A stretch of DNA of 64,000 nucleotides from Brachybacterium ginsengisoli (lineage in GTDB: Bacteria; Actinomycetota; Actinomycetes; Actinomycetales; Dermabacteraceae). The stretch lies in NCBI RefSeq assembly GCF_002407065.1, contig NZ_CP023564.1:2542001-2606000 (forward strand), written 5' to 3'. Shown here piece after piece: positions 1 through 8,497 of the stretch. Position 1 is the first letter of the stretch, and each line of letters begins with the position of its first letter. The translations under genes and the position numbers were made by a program. The notes under the pieces were generated by a model. It made no database searches. It was not told the origin of the DNA and worked only from the letters and a program-made list of their open reading frames with translations.

Positions 1-72
1 CGCGATCGCCCTCAGGGGGCGGGATCGGGATCGGGGCGACGGGATCGCTGCGATGCGGTCGCAGCGGCGCGG

Positions 73-1425
73 TCAGCCGCGCTTGGCGATGTCCGACTGG
101 AGCGCGGCCAGGTGCAGCTCGCTGGTGCCGGTGCGCTCGCCCATCTCCTTGTAGGGACGCTCCGCGTGGCCGGTGTAGATCTGGCGCGGGCGGCCGATCT
201 TCGTCTCCGGGTCGTGGACCATCTCCTCCCACTGGGCGATCCAGCCCGGGAGGCGACCGATGGCGAACAGCACCGTGAACATCTCGGTGGGGAAGCCGAT
301 GGCCTTGTAGATCAGGCCCGTGTAGAAGTCGACGTTCGGGTAGAGCCTGCGCTCGACGAAGTAGTCGTCCTTCAGGGCGATCTCCTCGAGCTTCATCGCG
401 AGCTCGAGCCGCGAGTCGTTGACGCCGAGGCGCTCCAGGACGTCGTCGGCGATCTTCTTGACCAGGCGCGCACGGGGATCGTAGTTCTTGTACACCCGGT
501 GGCCGAAGCCCATCAGGCGGATGCCGTCCTCCTTGCGCTTCACCTTCTCCATGAAGTCGCGCGGGTCCATGTTCTCGGCCTGGATCTGGTCGAGCATGTC
601 CATCACCGCGGCGTTCGCGCCGCCGTGGGCGGGGCCCGAGAGCGCGCCGATGCCGGCGGAGATCGAGGTGAACAGGTTCGCCTGGGCGGAGCCGACGAGG
701 CGCACCGCGGAGGTCGAGCAGTTCTGCTCGTGATCGGCGTGGAGGATCAGCAGCTGCTCCATCGCGCGCACCACGACCGGATCGGCGATGTAGTCCTCGA
801 CCGGGAACCCGAAGGTCAGGCGGAGGAAGTTCTCGATCAGGGAGAGGCGGTTGTCCGGGTAGAGCAGCGCATGGCCCTGGGCGATGCGGTGCGCGTAGGC
901 CGCCATCGTGGGCATCTTCGCGAGCAGCCGCACGGCCGAGAGACGCACCTGCTCCTCGTCGAAGGGGTCCAGCGAGTCCTGGTAGAAGGTGGACAGCGCC
1001 GAGGTGCCGGCCTGCAGCACGGCCATCGGGTGGGCGTCGCGCGGGAAGTTGTCGAACATGCGCTTGAAGCGCTCGTCGAGGAGGGTGCGGTGCTCGACCT
1101 GGGCCTCGAAGTTGTCGAGCTGGCCCTTGGTGGGCAGCTCCCCGTTGATCAGCAGGTAGGAGACCTCGAGGTAGCTGGACTTCTCGGCCAGCTGCTCGAT
1201 CGGGTAGCCGCGGTACCGCAGGATTCCCTCGTCGCCGTCGATGTAGGTGATCGCGGACTTGGCGTTCGCGGTGTTCATGAAGCCGGGGTCGTAGGTGACC
1301 TCACCGGTCTCCTTGCGCAGGGGGGCGATCGAGATGCCGGCGTTGCCCTCCACGGCCGGGACGATCGGGAGATCGAGGGACTTCTCCCCCAGAGTGAGCT
1401 GAGCGGACGTCGTCGCGTGATCCAT
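73..1425 (-). CDS. gltA: Citrate synthase
   Basis: Condenses acetyl-CoA and oxaloacetate to citrate at the entry of the TCA cycle, in the cytoplasm. The 450-residue product carries the family signatures GPAHGGAN, GFGHRVYKNYDPRA and NVDFYTGL, which hold the two catalytic histidines and the catalytic aspartate. The N-terminal part (GNAGISIAPLRKETG, then RYRGYPIEQL) is typical of the bacterial hexameric type. I chose the ATG at 1425 because GGAGAG lies just upstream and the open frame beyond it (to 1623) encodes nothing citrate-synthase-like and runs into dapC. It lies 55 bases downstream of dapC on the same strand and may be cotranscribed with it. Bases 1-72 downstream hold no recognisable gene. 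Confidence 0.97.
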   Translation of the reverse strand: MDHATTSAQLTLGEKSLDLPIVPAVEGNAGISIAPLRKETGEVTYDPGFMNTANAKSAITYIDGDEGILRYRGYPIEQLAEKSSYLEVSYLLINGELPTKGQLDNFEAQVEHRTLLDERFKRMFDNFPRDAHPMAVLQAGTSALSTFYQDSLDPFDEEQVRLSAVRLLAKMPTMAAYAHRIAQGHALLYPDNRLSLIENFLRLTFGFPVEDYIADPVVVRAMEQLLILHADHEQNCSTSAVRLVGSAQANLFTSISAGIGALSGPAHGGANAAVMDMLDQIQAENMDPRDFMEKVKRKEDGIRLMGFGHRVYKNYDPRARLVKKIADDVLERLGVNDSRLELAMKLEEIALKDDYFVERRLYPNVDFYTGLIYKAIGFPTEMFTVLFAIGRLPGWIAQWEEMVHDPETKIGRPRQIYTGHAERPYKEMGERTGTSELHLAALQSDIAKRG

Positions 1426-1480
1426 GGGCTCTCCGTTGTGCGTGGTCGGATCGGTGAGGCGCCCGCAGGCGCCGGAGGTT

Positions 1481-2656
1481 CTAGAGGCGCTCGAGGCGCC
1501 GGGCGGCGGCAGCGATCCGCTCGTCGGTCGCGGTGAGCGCGACCCGGACGAATTCTCCACCACCGACACCATAGAACATCCCCGGGGCCACCAGGACGCC
1601 GAGGTCCGCGAGGCGTTCGACACTGGTCATCGCGTCCTCGCCGAAGGTGGTCCAGAGGTAGAGACCTGCCTGGGAGGCATGGATCTCGCCGCCTGCGGAG
1701 CGCAGCGCCGGCTCGAGGACGGCGCGACGGGCGCGATAGATCTCACGCTGCGCGGCCGGGGCCTCGTCGTCGCGCAGCGCCGCTGTCATCGCCGCCTGGA
1801 GCGGCCCGGGCAGCATCATCCCGGCCTGCTTGCGCACGGCCACCAGCTCGCCCACGAGCGCCGGGTCTCCGGCGACGAAGGCGGCGCGGTAGCCGGCCAG
1901 GTTCGACTGCTTGGACAGGGAGTAGACGCACAGGAGCCCGTCGAGCGAGCCGCCGTTCACGCGCGGATCCAGCACCGAGGGGACCTCGTCCACGGTCCAG
2001 GGCAGCAGCGCGTAGCACTCGTCGGAGGCGACCACGATGCCCCGCTCGCGGGCCCAGCGGACCACCGCGGCCAGCTGCTCGGCGTCGAGCACCTCGCCGC
2101 TGGGGTTGGACGGGGAGTTCAGCCACAGCAGCCGGATCCGCTCCACGGCCGACGGGTCCTCGAACGCGGCATCGCCGTCCGCGGCGAGGCGGCCGATGTC
2201 CACCGGCAGCGGGTCCGCGCCGATGAAGCGGGCGCCCATGTCATAGGTGGGGTAGGCGATGTGCGGGAACGCGACCGTGTCGCCGGCGCCCAGGCCGAGC
2301 TGGAACGGGAGGTGGGCGACGAGCTCCTTGGAGCCGACGGTGGGCAGGACCCCATCGACGCCGAGGCCCTCGGGGGCGCCGCGGTGGCGGCGCACGAAGT
2401 CCACGAGCGCCTCCCGCAGCTCGGCGGTGCCGATCGTGGTCGGGTAGCCCGGGCTGTCGGCCGCGGCGGCGAGGGCCTGCTGCACGGAGACGGGCGTCGG
2501 GTCGACAGGGGTGCCCACGGAGAGATCCACGATCCCCTCGGGATGGGCGGAGGCCCGCTGCTTCGCCGGGATCAGGGAGTCCCAGGGGAAGGCGGGCAGA
2601 CGCTGGGCGAGGCCCTGGCGCGGAGCGGCGTGACGGTCGACGGAGGTCGCTGCCAC
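1481..2656 (-). CDS. dapC: Succinyldiaminopimelate transaminase
   Basis: PLP-dependent class I/II aminotransferase, 391 residues, that makes N-succinyl-LL-2,6-diaminopimelate in the lysine/DAP branch and so feeds the meso-DAP used by MurE in this same window. Family features are the VDLSVGTPVDPTP N-terminus, the SPGYPTTIGTAELREA stretch, the LNSPSNPSGEV motif that contacts the cofactor, and YSLSKQSNLAGYR with the Schiff-base lysine. The start is a GTG at 2656, three bases after the ferredoxin stop. The ferredoxin-dapC pairing is the conserved actinobacterial order (fdxC-dapC in M. tuberculosis), which supports DapC over other aminotransferases of this fold. Confidence 0.92.
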   Translation of the reverse strand: MAATSVDRHAAPRQGLAQRLPAFPWDSLIPAKQRASAHPEGIVDLSVGTPVDPTPVSVQQALAAAADSPGYPTTIGTAELREALVDFVRRHRGAPEGLGVDGVLPTVGSKELVAHLPFQLGLGAGDTVAFPHIAYPTYDMGARFIGADPLPVDIGRLAADGDAAFEDPSAVERIRLLWLNSPSNPSGEVLDAEQLAAVVRWARERGIVVASDECYALLPWTVDEVPSVLDPRVNGGSLDGLLCVYSLSKQSNLAGYRAAFVAGDPALVGELVAVRKQAGMMLPGPLQAAMTAALRDDEAPAAQREIYRARRAVLEPALRSAGGEIHASQAGLYLWTTFGEDAMTSVERLADLGVLVAPGMFYGVGGGEFVRVALTATDERIAAAARRLERL

Positions 2657-2659
2657 GGC

Positions 2660-2989
2660 TCAGGCCAGCGGGTTCGGCTGGGTCGGCAGGGCCTCGATGA
2701 TCGCGTGGTCCTTGTCGATCACGCCCATCTTGGCCGCGCCGCCGGGCGCGCCGAGATCGTCGAAGAACTCGACGTTGGCCTTGTAGTACTCGGCCCACTG
2801 GTCCGGGGTGTCGTCCTCGTAGTAGATCGCCTCGACAGGGCAGACGGGCTCGCAGGCGCCGCAGTCCACGCATTCGTCGGGCTGGATGTAGAGCATCCGG
2901 TTGCCCTCGTAGATGCAGTCCACAGGGCACTCGTCGACGCAGGCACGATCCTTCACGTCGACGCAGGGCAGGGCGATGACGTAGGTCAT
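2660..2989 (-). CDS. fdxA: Seven-iron ferredoxin
   Basis: Small electron carrier of 109 residues. The cysteine pattern matches the 7Fe type: Cys9, Cys17 and Cys50 would hold the [3Fe-4S] cluster, and Cys21, Cys40, Cys43 and Cys46 the [4Fe-4S] cluster. Cys25 is the usual extra cysteine. These assignments follow the Azotobacter FdI spacing and are inferred. The start MTYVIALPC at 2989 gives the standard family N-terminus, and AAGGAAG lies about 7 bases upstream. An open frame extends to 3091 but the added residues are unlike ferredoxins. It is first of a tight run with dapC. The electron partner cannot be told from context. Confidence 0.95.
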   Translation of the reverse strand: MTYVIALPCVDVKDRACVDECPVDCIYEGNRMLYIQPDECVDCGACEPVCPVEAIYYEDDTPDQWAEYYKANVEFFDDLGAPGGAAKMGVIDKDHAIIEALPTQPNPLA

Positions 2990-3137
2990 GAGCGGCTTCC
3001 TTCCGTCGGAGACGGCACCCATCATCTCATCCCGTCCGCTCCGGGGACCGCCCGCACGGGCACCGGGCCCAGGAGGTGACAGGTCGCACATCCGCTGCGG
3101 GCAGCAGGGCTCCTCCGGGCGGGTCTAGCCTCGTGGC

Positions 3138-3410
3138 ATGACGATGCACGACGGTCACCGGGCCCGCGCCGGATGGGCACCCTTCCTGGCGGTGGGGCGC
3201 CGCGTGGTGCTCCGCTACGCGATCGATGCCCGGACCTCGCCCCACGGGGAGTCGATGACGGATGCGCTGGGCACCGTGGTGGGCAGCGACGAGAGGACCG
3301 TGCAGGTGATGACCCGCCGCGGCGAGGTGCAGGTGCCCCGCGCCCTGGTCATCGCGGCGAAGCAGGTCCCTCCCCCGCCGACCCGGCCGCCGGGGCGCTC
3401 CGCGCCCTGA
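3138..3410 (+). CDS. Stand-alone SH3-like protein (Rv0428c-type N-terminal domain)
   Basis: Ninety residues. The core VGRRVVLRY...TDALGTVVGSDERTVQVMTRRGEVQVPRALVIAAKQVPPPP resembles the SH3-like domain that precedes a GNAT acetyltransferase domain in many actinobacterial proteins such as Rv0428c. That comparison is from memory. Here the frame stops right after the domain (TGA 3408-3410) and no GNAT domain follows, so it is either a genuine single-domain version or what remains of a longer gene. TAGCCT at 3125-3130 sits 7 bases before the ATG and there is no Shine-Dalgarno, which suggests a leaderless transcript. Its last 62 bases overlap the convergent phosphatidyltransferase gene. Function is unknown. 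Confidence 0.7.
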   Translation: MTMHDGHRARAGWAPFLAVGRRVVLRYAIDARTSPHGESMTDALGTVVGSDERTVQVMTRRGEVQVPRALVIAAKQVPPPPTRPPGRSAP

Positions 3411-3930
3411 GGATGTAGTCGATCCCCGAGGCCGTGTGGAGCACCACCCCGGCCCACAGCAGCCATCGCACGGCGGGCAGCATCGGGGGCCACCAGGCGG
3501 CTACCGCCACCAGCAGGAACACCGAGGCCATCAGCACGAAGGTGCGCACCTTGCCGAGCCACGACACGGAGATCCGCCCGCCGAGCGCCGCACCGGTGGC
3601 GAGGGCCACCATGGCGACGTCGACGACGACGATGATCACGAGCGCCGCCCAGGGCAGCAGGTCTGCGGCCGCGAGGGCCAGCACGATCGCGGCGAGCCCG
3701 ATGCGATCCGCGATGGGGTCGATGATCGCCCCGGTGCGGCTGGTCTGGTCCAGGGCCCGGGCCAGCAGTCCGTCCACCCAGTCGGTGCTGGCCCACACCA
3801 GCAGCAGCACCACCGCGAGGGTGTCCGGGCCGTCCAGCAGGAGCAGGCACACCGGCGCCAGCAGCACGAGGCGCAGCAGGGTGACGAGATTCGGGATCGT
3901 CGCCCAGTCGGGCCTCGTGGAGGAGGTCAT
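3349..3930 (-). CDS. CDP-alcohol phosphatidyltransferase family protein
   Basis: Integral membrane enzyme of 193 residues that would move a phosphatidyl group from CDP-diacylglycerol to an alcohol. The family signature is complete: Asp50, Asp53-Gly54, Ala57-Arg58, Gly67, Asp71 and Asp75, in D-x2-DG-x2-AR-x8-G-x3-D-x3-D spacing. It has about five or six hydrophobic segments. The acceptor (glycerol phosphate, inositol phosphate or other) cannot be read from the sequence. It follows a small membrane protein gene by 4 bases on the same strand. The last 20 codons, rich in Ala, Gly and Pro, overlap the convergent SH3-like gene. Confidence 0.88.
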   Translation of the reverse strand: MTSSTRPDWATIPNLVTLLRLVLLAPVCLLLLDGPDTLAVVLLLVWASTDWVDGLLARALDQTSRTGAIIDPIADRIGLAAIVLALAAADLLPWAALVIIVVVDVAMVALATGAALGGRISVSWLGKVRTFVLMASVFLLVAVAAWWPPMLPAVRWLLWAGVVLHTASGIDYILRARSAPAAGSAGEGPASPR

Positions 3931-3934
3931 CGGC

Positions 3935-4384
3935 TCAGCGGCGTCGCGGTGCGCGCCGTCCGAGGACCGTGACCAGCCCGGCCATCAGGAACGGGATCAG
4001 GATGCCGAGGCCCTGGACGATCCAGCCGGAGATCTGCGGGATGTCGGCGACCTGGGCCGGCAGCAGCACTCCCCCGCCGATGCTCTCCCCCAGGAACGGG
4101 GTGGCGAGCATTCCCCAGAGGCCGCCCACCAGCAGGAGCGGGAAGCGGGATCCGGTAGCCGACCAGAGGAACACGCAGATCACGATCTGGAGCACGGCGC
4201 CGAAGACCAGCCCGGCCGGGAGGTCGATCCCGCCCAGGGCGAGCTGCAGCCGATGCGTGGTGAGCATCAGCAGCACCGAGACGATCGTGAGCACGATCGC
4301 CATCGCGGCCTGAGCGAGGCGCGCCCCGAGGGAGGCGGTGTCGATGGTGCGACCCGACTCCCCCGGTGGCTGCGACACGCTCAT
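3935..4384 (-). CDS. Four-helix membrane protein of unknown function
   Basis: A 149-residue protein with a polar N-terminus and four predicted membrane segments (around residues 23-43, 55-75, 82-100 and 120-142), ending in a basic RRAPRRR tail expected to face the cytoplasm. I see no catalytic motif and do not recognise a family with certainty. It lies 4 bases downstream of typA and 4 bases upstream of the phosphatidyltransferase gene, so the three genes are probably one transcript. A role in the membrane is all that can be inferred. Confidence 0.75.
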   Translation of the reverse strand: MSVSQPPGESGRTIDTASLGARLAQAAMAIVLTIVSVLLMLTTHRLQLALGGIDLPAGLVFGAVLQIVICVFLWSATGSRFPLLLVGGLWGMLATPFLGESIGGGVLLPAQVADIPQISGWIVQGLGILIPFLMAGLVTVLGRRAPRRR

Positions 4385-4388
4385 GCCG

Positions 4389-6311
4389 TCACTTCCCCGA
4401 CTTGGCCTTGGAGTTCGCGCGCTTGCGCTCGTTGGCGTCGAGGATGACCTTGCGGATGCGGACGATCTCGGGGGTGACCTCGACGCACTCGTCCTCGTTG
4501 GAGAACTCGAGGGACTCCTCGAGGGTCAGACGACGCGGCGGCACCAGGTTCTCGAAGGAGTCCGAGGACGCGGCGCGCATGTTCGTCAGCTTCTTCTCCT
4601 TGGTGATGTTGACGTCCATGTCCTCGTTGCGGGAGTTCTCCCCGACGATCTGACCGGCGTACACCTCGGAGGTGGGCTCGACGAAGAAGGAGCCGCGCTC
4701 CTGGAGGTTGATCATCGCGAACGGCGTCACGCTGCCGGCGCGGTCGGCGACCAGCGAGCCGGTGGCGCGGAACTCGATCTCACCCATCCACGGCTCGAAG
4801 CCGTCGGCGTAGGAGGAGGCGATGCCGTTGCCGCGGGTCTCGGTCATGAAGCGCGTGCGGAAGCCGATGAGGCCGCGGGCGGGGACCACGAACTCCATGC
4901 GCACCCAGCCGGAGCCGTGGTTGCTCATGGTCTCCATGCGGCCCTTGCGCGAGGCCATCAGCTGGGTGACGGTGCCGAGGTACTCCTCGGGCACGTCCAC
5001 GGTCATCCGCTCGACGGGCTCGTGCACCTTGCCGTCGATCTCACGGGTGAGCACCTTCGGCTTACCGACGGTCAGCTCGAAGCCCTCGCGGCGCATCTGC
5101 TCCACGAGGATCGACAGCGCGAGCTCACCGCGGCCCTGGACCTCCCAGGCATCCGGACGCGGAGTGGGCAGGACCTTCAGGGACACGTTGCCGACCAGCT
5201 CCTGGTCGAGGCGGTCCTTGACCTGACGGGCGGTGAGCTTGTGGCCCTTGCCGTTCTTGCCGGCCAGCGGGGAGGTGTTGATGCCGATGGTCATCGAGAT
5301 CGCCGGGTCGTCGATCGCGATCAGCGGCAGCGGGCGGGGATCCGCGAGATCGGCGAGGGTCTCGCCGATCATGATCTCGGGGATGCCGGCGACGGCGACG
5401 ATGTCGCCGGGCAGTGCGGCCCGGGTCATCGGCTGGCGCGAGAGGCCCTTGGTCTCCAGCAGCTCGGTGATCTTGACCTGCTTGACGGTGCCGTCCTGGG
5501 TGCACCACGCGACCTGCTGGCCCTTGGTGAGCTCGCCGTTCTTGATGCGGAGCAGCGCCAGACGGCCGAGGAACGGCGAGGCGTCGAGGTTGGTGACGTG
5601 CGCCTGCAGCGGCACCTCGTCGTCGAAGGCCGGGGCCGGGATCGACTCGAGGATGGTCTTGAACAGCGGCTCGACCGTCTCGTCGTCCGGGAGGGTGCCG
5701 TCGGCCGGCTGGGTGGTGGAGGCGCGGCCGGCCTTGCCGGAGGCGTAGACGACGGGCACGTCGAGGACGGCGTCGAGATCGATGTCGTCGATCTCCTCGG
5801 AGAGGTCCGAGGCCAGGCCCAGCAGCAGGTCGGTGGCCTCACCCACGACCTCCTCGATACGGGCGTCGGGACGGTCGACCTTGTTGACCACGAGGATCAC
5901 GGGGAGCTTCGCGGCCAGCGCCTTGCGCAGCACGAAGCGGGTCTGCGGGAGGGGGCCCTCGGAGGAGTCCACCAGCAGCACGACGCCGTCGACCATGGAC
6001 AGGCCGCGCTCGACCTCTCCGCCGAAGTCGGCGTGGCCGGGGGTGTCGATGACGTTGATGGTGATGCCGTCGGGCTCGCCGATCGCCGCGGCGGAGGGGC
6101 CCGTGTACCGGATCGCCGTGTTCTTGGCGAGGATCGTGATGCCCTTCTCGCGCTCGAGCTCGCCGGAGTCCATCGCCCGCTCGTCATGCTTGTCGCGTTC
6201 GCCGAAGGCGCCGCCCTGGGTGAGCATGGCGTCGACCAGGGTGGTCTTGCCGTGGTCGACGTGGGCGACGATGGCGACGTTTCGCAGGTCGGTGCGGTGC
6301 TGGATGGTCAT
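4389..6311 (-). CDS. typA: Ribosome-associated GTPase TypA/BipA
   Basis: Translational GTPase of 640 residues acting on the 70S ribosome and its assembly, especially under stress. G motifs are visible: AHVDHGKTTLVD (P-loop), DTPGHADFGGEVER (G3) and NKVDRPDA (G4). The EF-G-like domains II, III and V follow, and the BipA-specific C-terminal domain (RGLIGFRTRFMTETRGNG onward to GQIVGENSRNEDMDVNI) is intact. The basic tail NERKRANSKAKSGK is usual. The start at 6311 gives the canonical N-terminus. It heads the run with the membrane protein and phosphatidyltransferase genes. The 296-base gap upstream holds the terminator of the ABC operon and a 15-bp duplication. Confidence 0.97.
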   Translation of the reverse strand: MTIQHRTDLRNVAIVAHVDHGKTTLVDAMLTQGGAFGERDKHDERAMDSGELEREKGITILAKNTAIRYTGPSAAAIGEPDGITINVIDTPGHADFGGEVERGLSMVDGVVLLVDSSEGPLPQTRFVLRKALAAKLPVILVVNKVDRPDARIEEVVGEATDLLLGLASDLSEEIDDIDLDAVLDVPVVYASGKAGRASTTQPADGTLPDDETVEPLFKTILESIPAPAFDDEVPLQAHVTNLDASPFLGRLALLRIKNGELTKGQQVAWCTQDGTVKQVKITELLETKGLSRQPMTRAALPGDIVAVAGIPEIMIGETLADLADPRPLPLIAIDDPAISMTIGINTSPLAGKNGKGHKLTARQVKDRLDQELVGNVSLKVLPTPRPDAWEVQGRGELALSILVEQMRREGFELTVGKPKVLTREIDGKVHEPVERMTVDVPEEYLGTVTQLMASRKGRMETMSNHGSGWVRMEFVVPARGLIGFRTRFMTETRGNGIASSYADGFEPWMGEIEFRATGSLVADRAGSVTPFAMINLQERGSFFVEPTSEVYAGQIVGENSRNEDMDVNITKEKKLTNMRAASSDSFENLVPPRRLTLEESLEFSNEDECVEVTPEIVRIRKVILDANERKRANSKAKSGK

Positions 6312-6490
6312 ACGCAGGTGCTCGTTTCAGGTTGCGCGATGGGCGAGGACCCTTCAGCGCTGTCTCGCACCGCGCGTGCGAACCGCTCGAGGGCCTCGGC
6401 GAGTCTATCGGCCAGAACGCCTCCTGCCATCAGGTGCGGGATGAGACCTTCGACGCGCTCCGCGCCGCTGCGCGGCCGTGAGCCCAGCAT

Positions 6491-6520
6491 CCGTGGTCCC
6501 CGCGCCCGTGGTCCCCGCGC
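6491..6520. repeat. 15-bp tandem duplication
   Basis: CCGTGGTCCCCGCGC occurs twice in direct succession (6491-6505 and 6506-6520), with a degenerate third copy up to about 6536. It lies in the 296-base gap between the ABC operon and typA. Short open frames across it only translate the repeat. Confidence 0.75.
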
Positions 6521-6541
6521 CGTGCCGTTCCCGCGCAGCAG

Positions 6542-6593
6542 TGCGGCCCGCGGCCGGAGCACCTCTGGGGGTCCCTCCCGGTCGCGGGCCGCA
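6542..6593 (-). terminator. Strong hairpin downstream of the ABC importer operon
   Basis: Arms 6542-6557 and 6578-6593 pair over 16 positions (15 Watson-Crick plus one G-U), with a 20-base loop. It begins 15 bases after the stop of the ABC ATPase gene. No T-run follows, which is common for terminators in high-GC actinobacteria. Confidence 0.6.
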
Positions 6594-6607
6594 GCGGGCC
6601 GCGGGGC

Positions 6608-8497
6608 TCAGACGTGCCCGGCGCTCGCGAAGGGGTCGATCGGTCCCTCGTCCTCGGGGCGCGACGCGCCGCCGCCCGGCTGGTCGGAGTCGGCATCGGC
6701 ATCCGGGGCCACGACGTCGATCGTCTCCGAGCCGGCGAGCGGAATGGAGCCGCCCGGGATCGCCGCGAGCAGGCGCTTGGTGTAGTCCTGCTGCGGATTG
6801 TGGAACACCTCGTCGGTGGTGCCCTGCTCGACGACCCGCCCCTTCTCCATGACCAGCGTGTTGTCCGCGATCTGGCGGACCACGGCGAGGTCGTGGGTGA
6901 TGAAGAGGTAGGACAGCCCCAGCTGGGCCTGCAGATCGTTGAGCAGCTCGAGGACCTGCGCCTGGACGAGGACGTCCAGGGCCGAGACGGCCTCGTCGCA
7001 GATCACGACCTCCGGATCGAGCGCCAGGGCGCGGGCGATCGCCACCCGCTGGCGCTGGCCGCCGGAGAGCTCGTTGGGGTACCGACGCATCATCGCCGAC
7101 GGGAGCGCGACCTTGTCCAGCAGGTCGCGGACCTTCGCCTCACGGCTCTTCCCGTCGCCGATCCCGTGCAGGCGCATGGGCTCCTCGATCGTGCTGAAGA
7201 TCGAGTACATCGGATCGAGCGTGCCGTAGGGGTTCTGGAAGATCGGCTGCACCCGGCGGCGCAGGGACTTCAGCTCGCGCCCCCTGTAGGTGGTGACGTC
7301 CTTGCCCTCGAAGAGCACCCGGCCCGCAGAGGGATCGAGCAGCTTCAGGACCATCTGGGCCACGGTGGACTTGCCCGAGCCGGACTCCCCCACGATGGCC
7401 GTGGTGGTGCCGCGACGGATCGAGAAGGAGACGTCGTCGACGGCCGCGAAGCGCGTGGTGCGCCACGGGACCGAGCCCCGGATCGGGAAGACCTTGGAGA
7501 GCTTCTGCACCTCGATCACGGCCTCGGGATCCGCGTCGCGGTAGCCGAACTCCGGCGCCTGCTCGTCGGCCGTTCGACCGGCGGGCTCCGGATCGGTGAC
7601 CTGCGCGTGCTCCTGGGCCTGCTCGCGGATCTCCGCGCGCTCGCTGCCGGAGACCAGCCGACGGGAGGCGAGCGAGGGCGCGGCGCCGATGAGCCGCTGG
7701 GTGTACGGGTGCTGCGGGTTCTGCAGCAGCTCGATCGCCGGACCGGACTCCACGATCTGCCCCTTGTACATCACCACCAGGTGCTGGGCGCGCTCGGCGG
7801 CCAGCCCGAGGTCGTGCGTGATCAGCAGGACGGCCACGCCGAGCTCCGCGGTGAGCGTGTCGAGGTGATCGAGGATCTGCTGCTGGACGGTGACGTCCAG
7901 GGCGCTGGTGGGCTCGTCCGCGATGAGCAGCTTCGGGCGGGCCGCGAGGCCCATCGCGATGAGCGCGCGCTGCTTCATGCCGCCGGAGAACTCGTGCGGG
8001 AACTGGTTGGCGCGGCGCTTCGCGTCGGGCAGCCCCGCCTCCTCCAGGAGCTCCACCGTGCGCGCACGGGCCGCCGCGCCCTTCGCGACGCCGTTGGCGG
8101 CCAGCGCCTCGCTGATCTGCGAACCGACCTTCCACATGGGGTTGAGGTTGCTCATCGGATCCTGCGGGACCAGACCCACCTGGTTGCCGCGCAGCACCCG
8201 GATCTCCTTCTCGGAGACATGGGTGATGTCGCGGCCCTCGAAGAGGATCTGTCCGCCGGTGACCGAGCCGTTCTTGGCGAGCAGATGGGCGATGGCCATC
8301 GCGGTGGTGGACTTGCCCGAACCGGACTCGCCGACGATCGCGACGGTCTCCCCCGGGTACACCTCGAGGCTCGCGTCCCGCACGCCCTTCACGGGTCCGC
8401 TCGAGGTGGAGAAGGTGATCTCGAGGTTCTTGATCTCGAGCAGGGGCTGCGACAGTCCGGCGGAGGCGCCGAACGAGGTCGTGGAGGTGGCGGTCAT
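6608..8497 (-). CDS. Oligopeptide/dipeptide ABC transporter, fused double ATPase (DppD-DppF type)
   Basis: A 629-residue cytoplasmic protein with two complete ATP-binding domains in one chain. Domain 1 has Walker A GESGSGKST at residues 56-64, the signature FSGGMKQR and Walker B LLIADEPTSALD. Domain 2 has a second GESGSGKST near residue 370, LSGGQRQR and VVICDEAVSALD. The linker around residues 290-320 is acidic. The PYTQRL and DYTKRLL segments after each domain are typical of peptide-importer ATPases. The ATG at 8497 overlaps the stop of the permease gene (ATGA). It is the last gene of the importer operon and powers the two permeases. Gene symbols are withheld because the substrate (peptide, nickel, sugar) is not proven. 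Confidence 0.94.
   Translation of the reverse strand: MTATSTTSFGASAGLSQPLLEIKNLEITFSTSSGPVKGVRDASLEVYPGETVAIVGESGSGKSTTAMAIAHLLAKNGSVTGGQILFEGRDITHVSEKEIRVLRGNQVGLVPQDPMSNLNPMWKVGSQISEALAANGVAKGAAARARTVELLEEAGLPDAKRRANQFPHEFSGGMKQRALIAMGLAARPKLLIADEPTSALDVTVQQQILDHLDTLTAELGVAVLLITHDLGLAAERAQHLVVMYKGQIVESGPAIELLQNPQHPYTQRLIGAAPSLASRRLVSGSERAEIREQAQEHAQVTDPEPAGRTADEQAPEFGYRDADPEAVIEVQKLSKVFPIRGSVPWRTTRFAAVDDVSFSIRRGTTTAIVGESGSGKSTVAQMVLKLLDPSAGRVLFEGKDVTTYRGRELKSLRRRVQPIFQNPYGTLDPMYSIFSTIEEPMRLHGIGDGKSREAKVRDLLDKVALPSAMMRRYPNELSGGQRQRVAIARALALDPEVVICDEAVSALDVLVQAQVLELLNDLQAQLGLSYLFITHDLAVVRQIADNTLVMEKGRVVEQGTTDEVFHNPQQDYTKRLLAAIPGGSIPLAGSETIDVVAPDADADSDQPGGGASRPEDEGPIDPFASAGHV

Noticed and set aside
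6308-6562. Small minus-strand gene upstream of typA
   Set aside because: The translation is mostly the 15-bp duplication (RGPRARGP-type) and a hairpin. It has no credible start context.
4338-6785. Plus-strand open frame opposite typA
   Set aside because: It is antisense to a complete typA gene. The translation is dominated by Gly, His, Asp and Val as expected from reversed codons.
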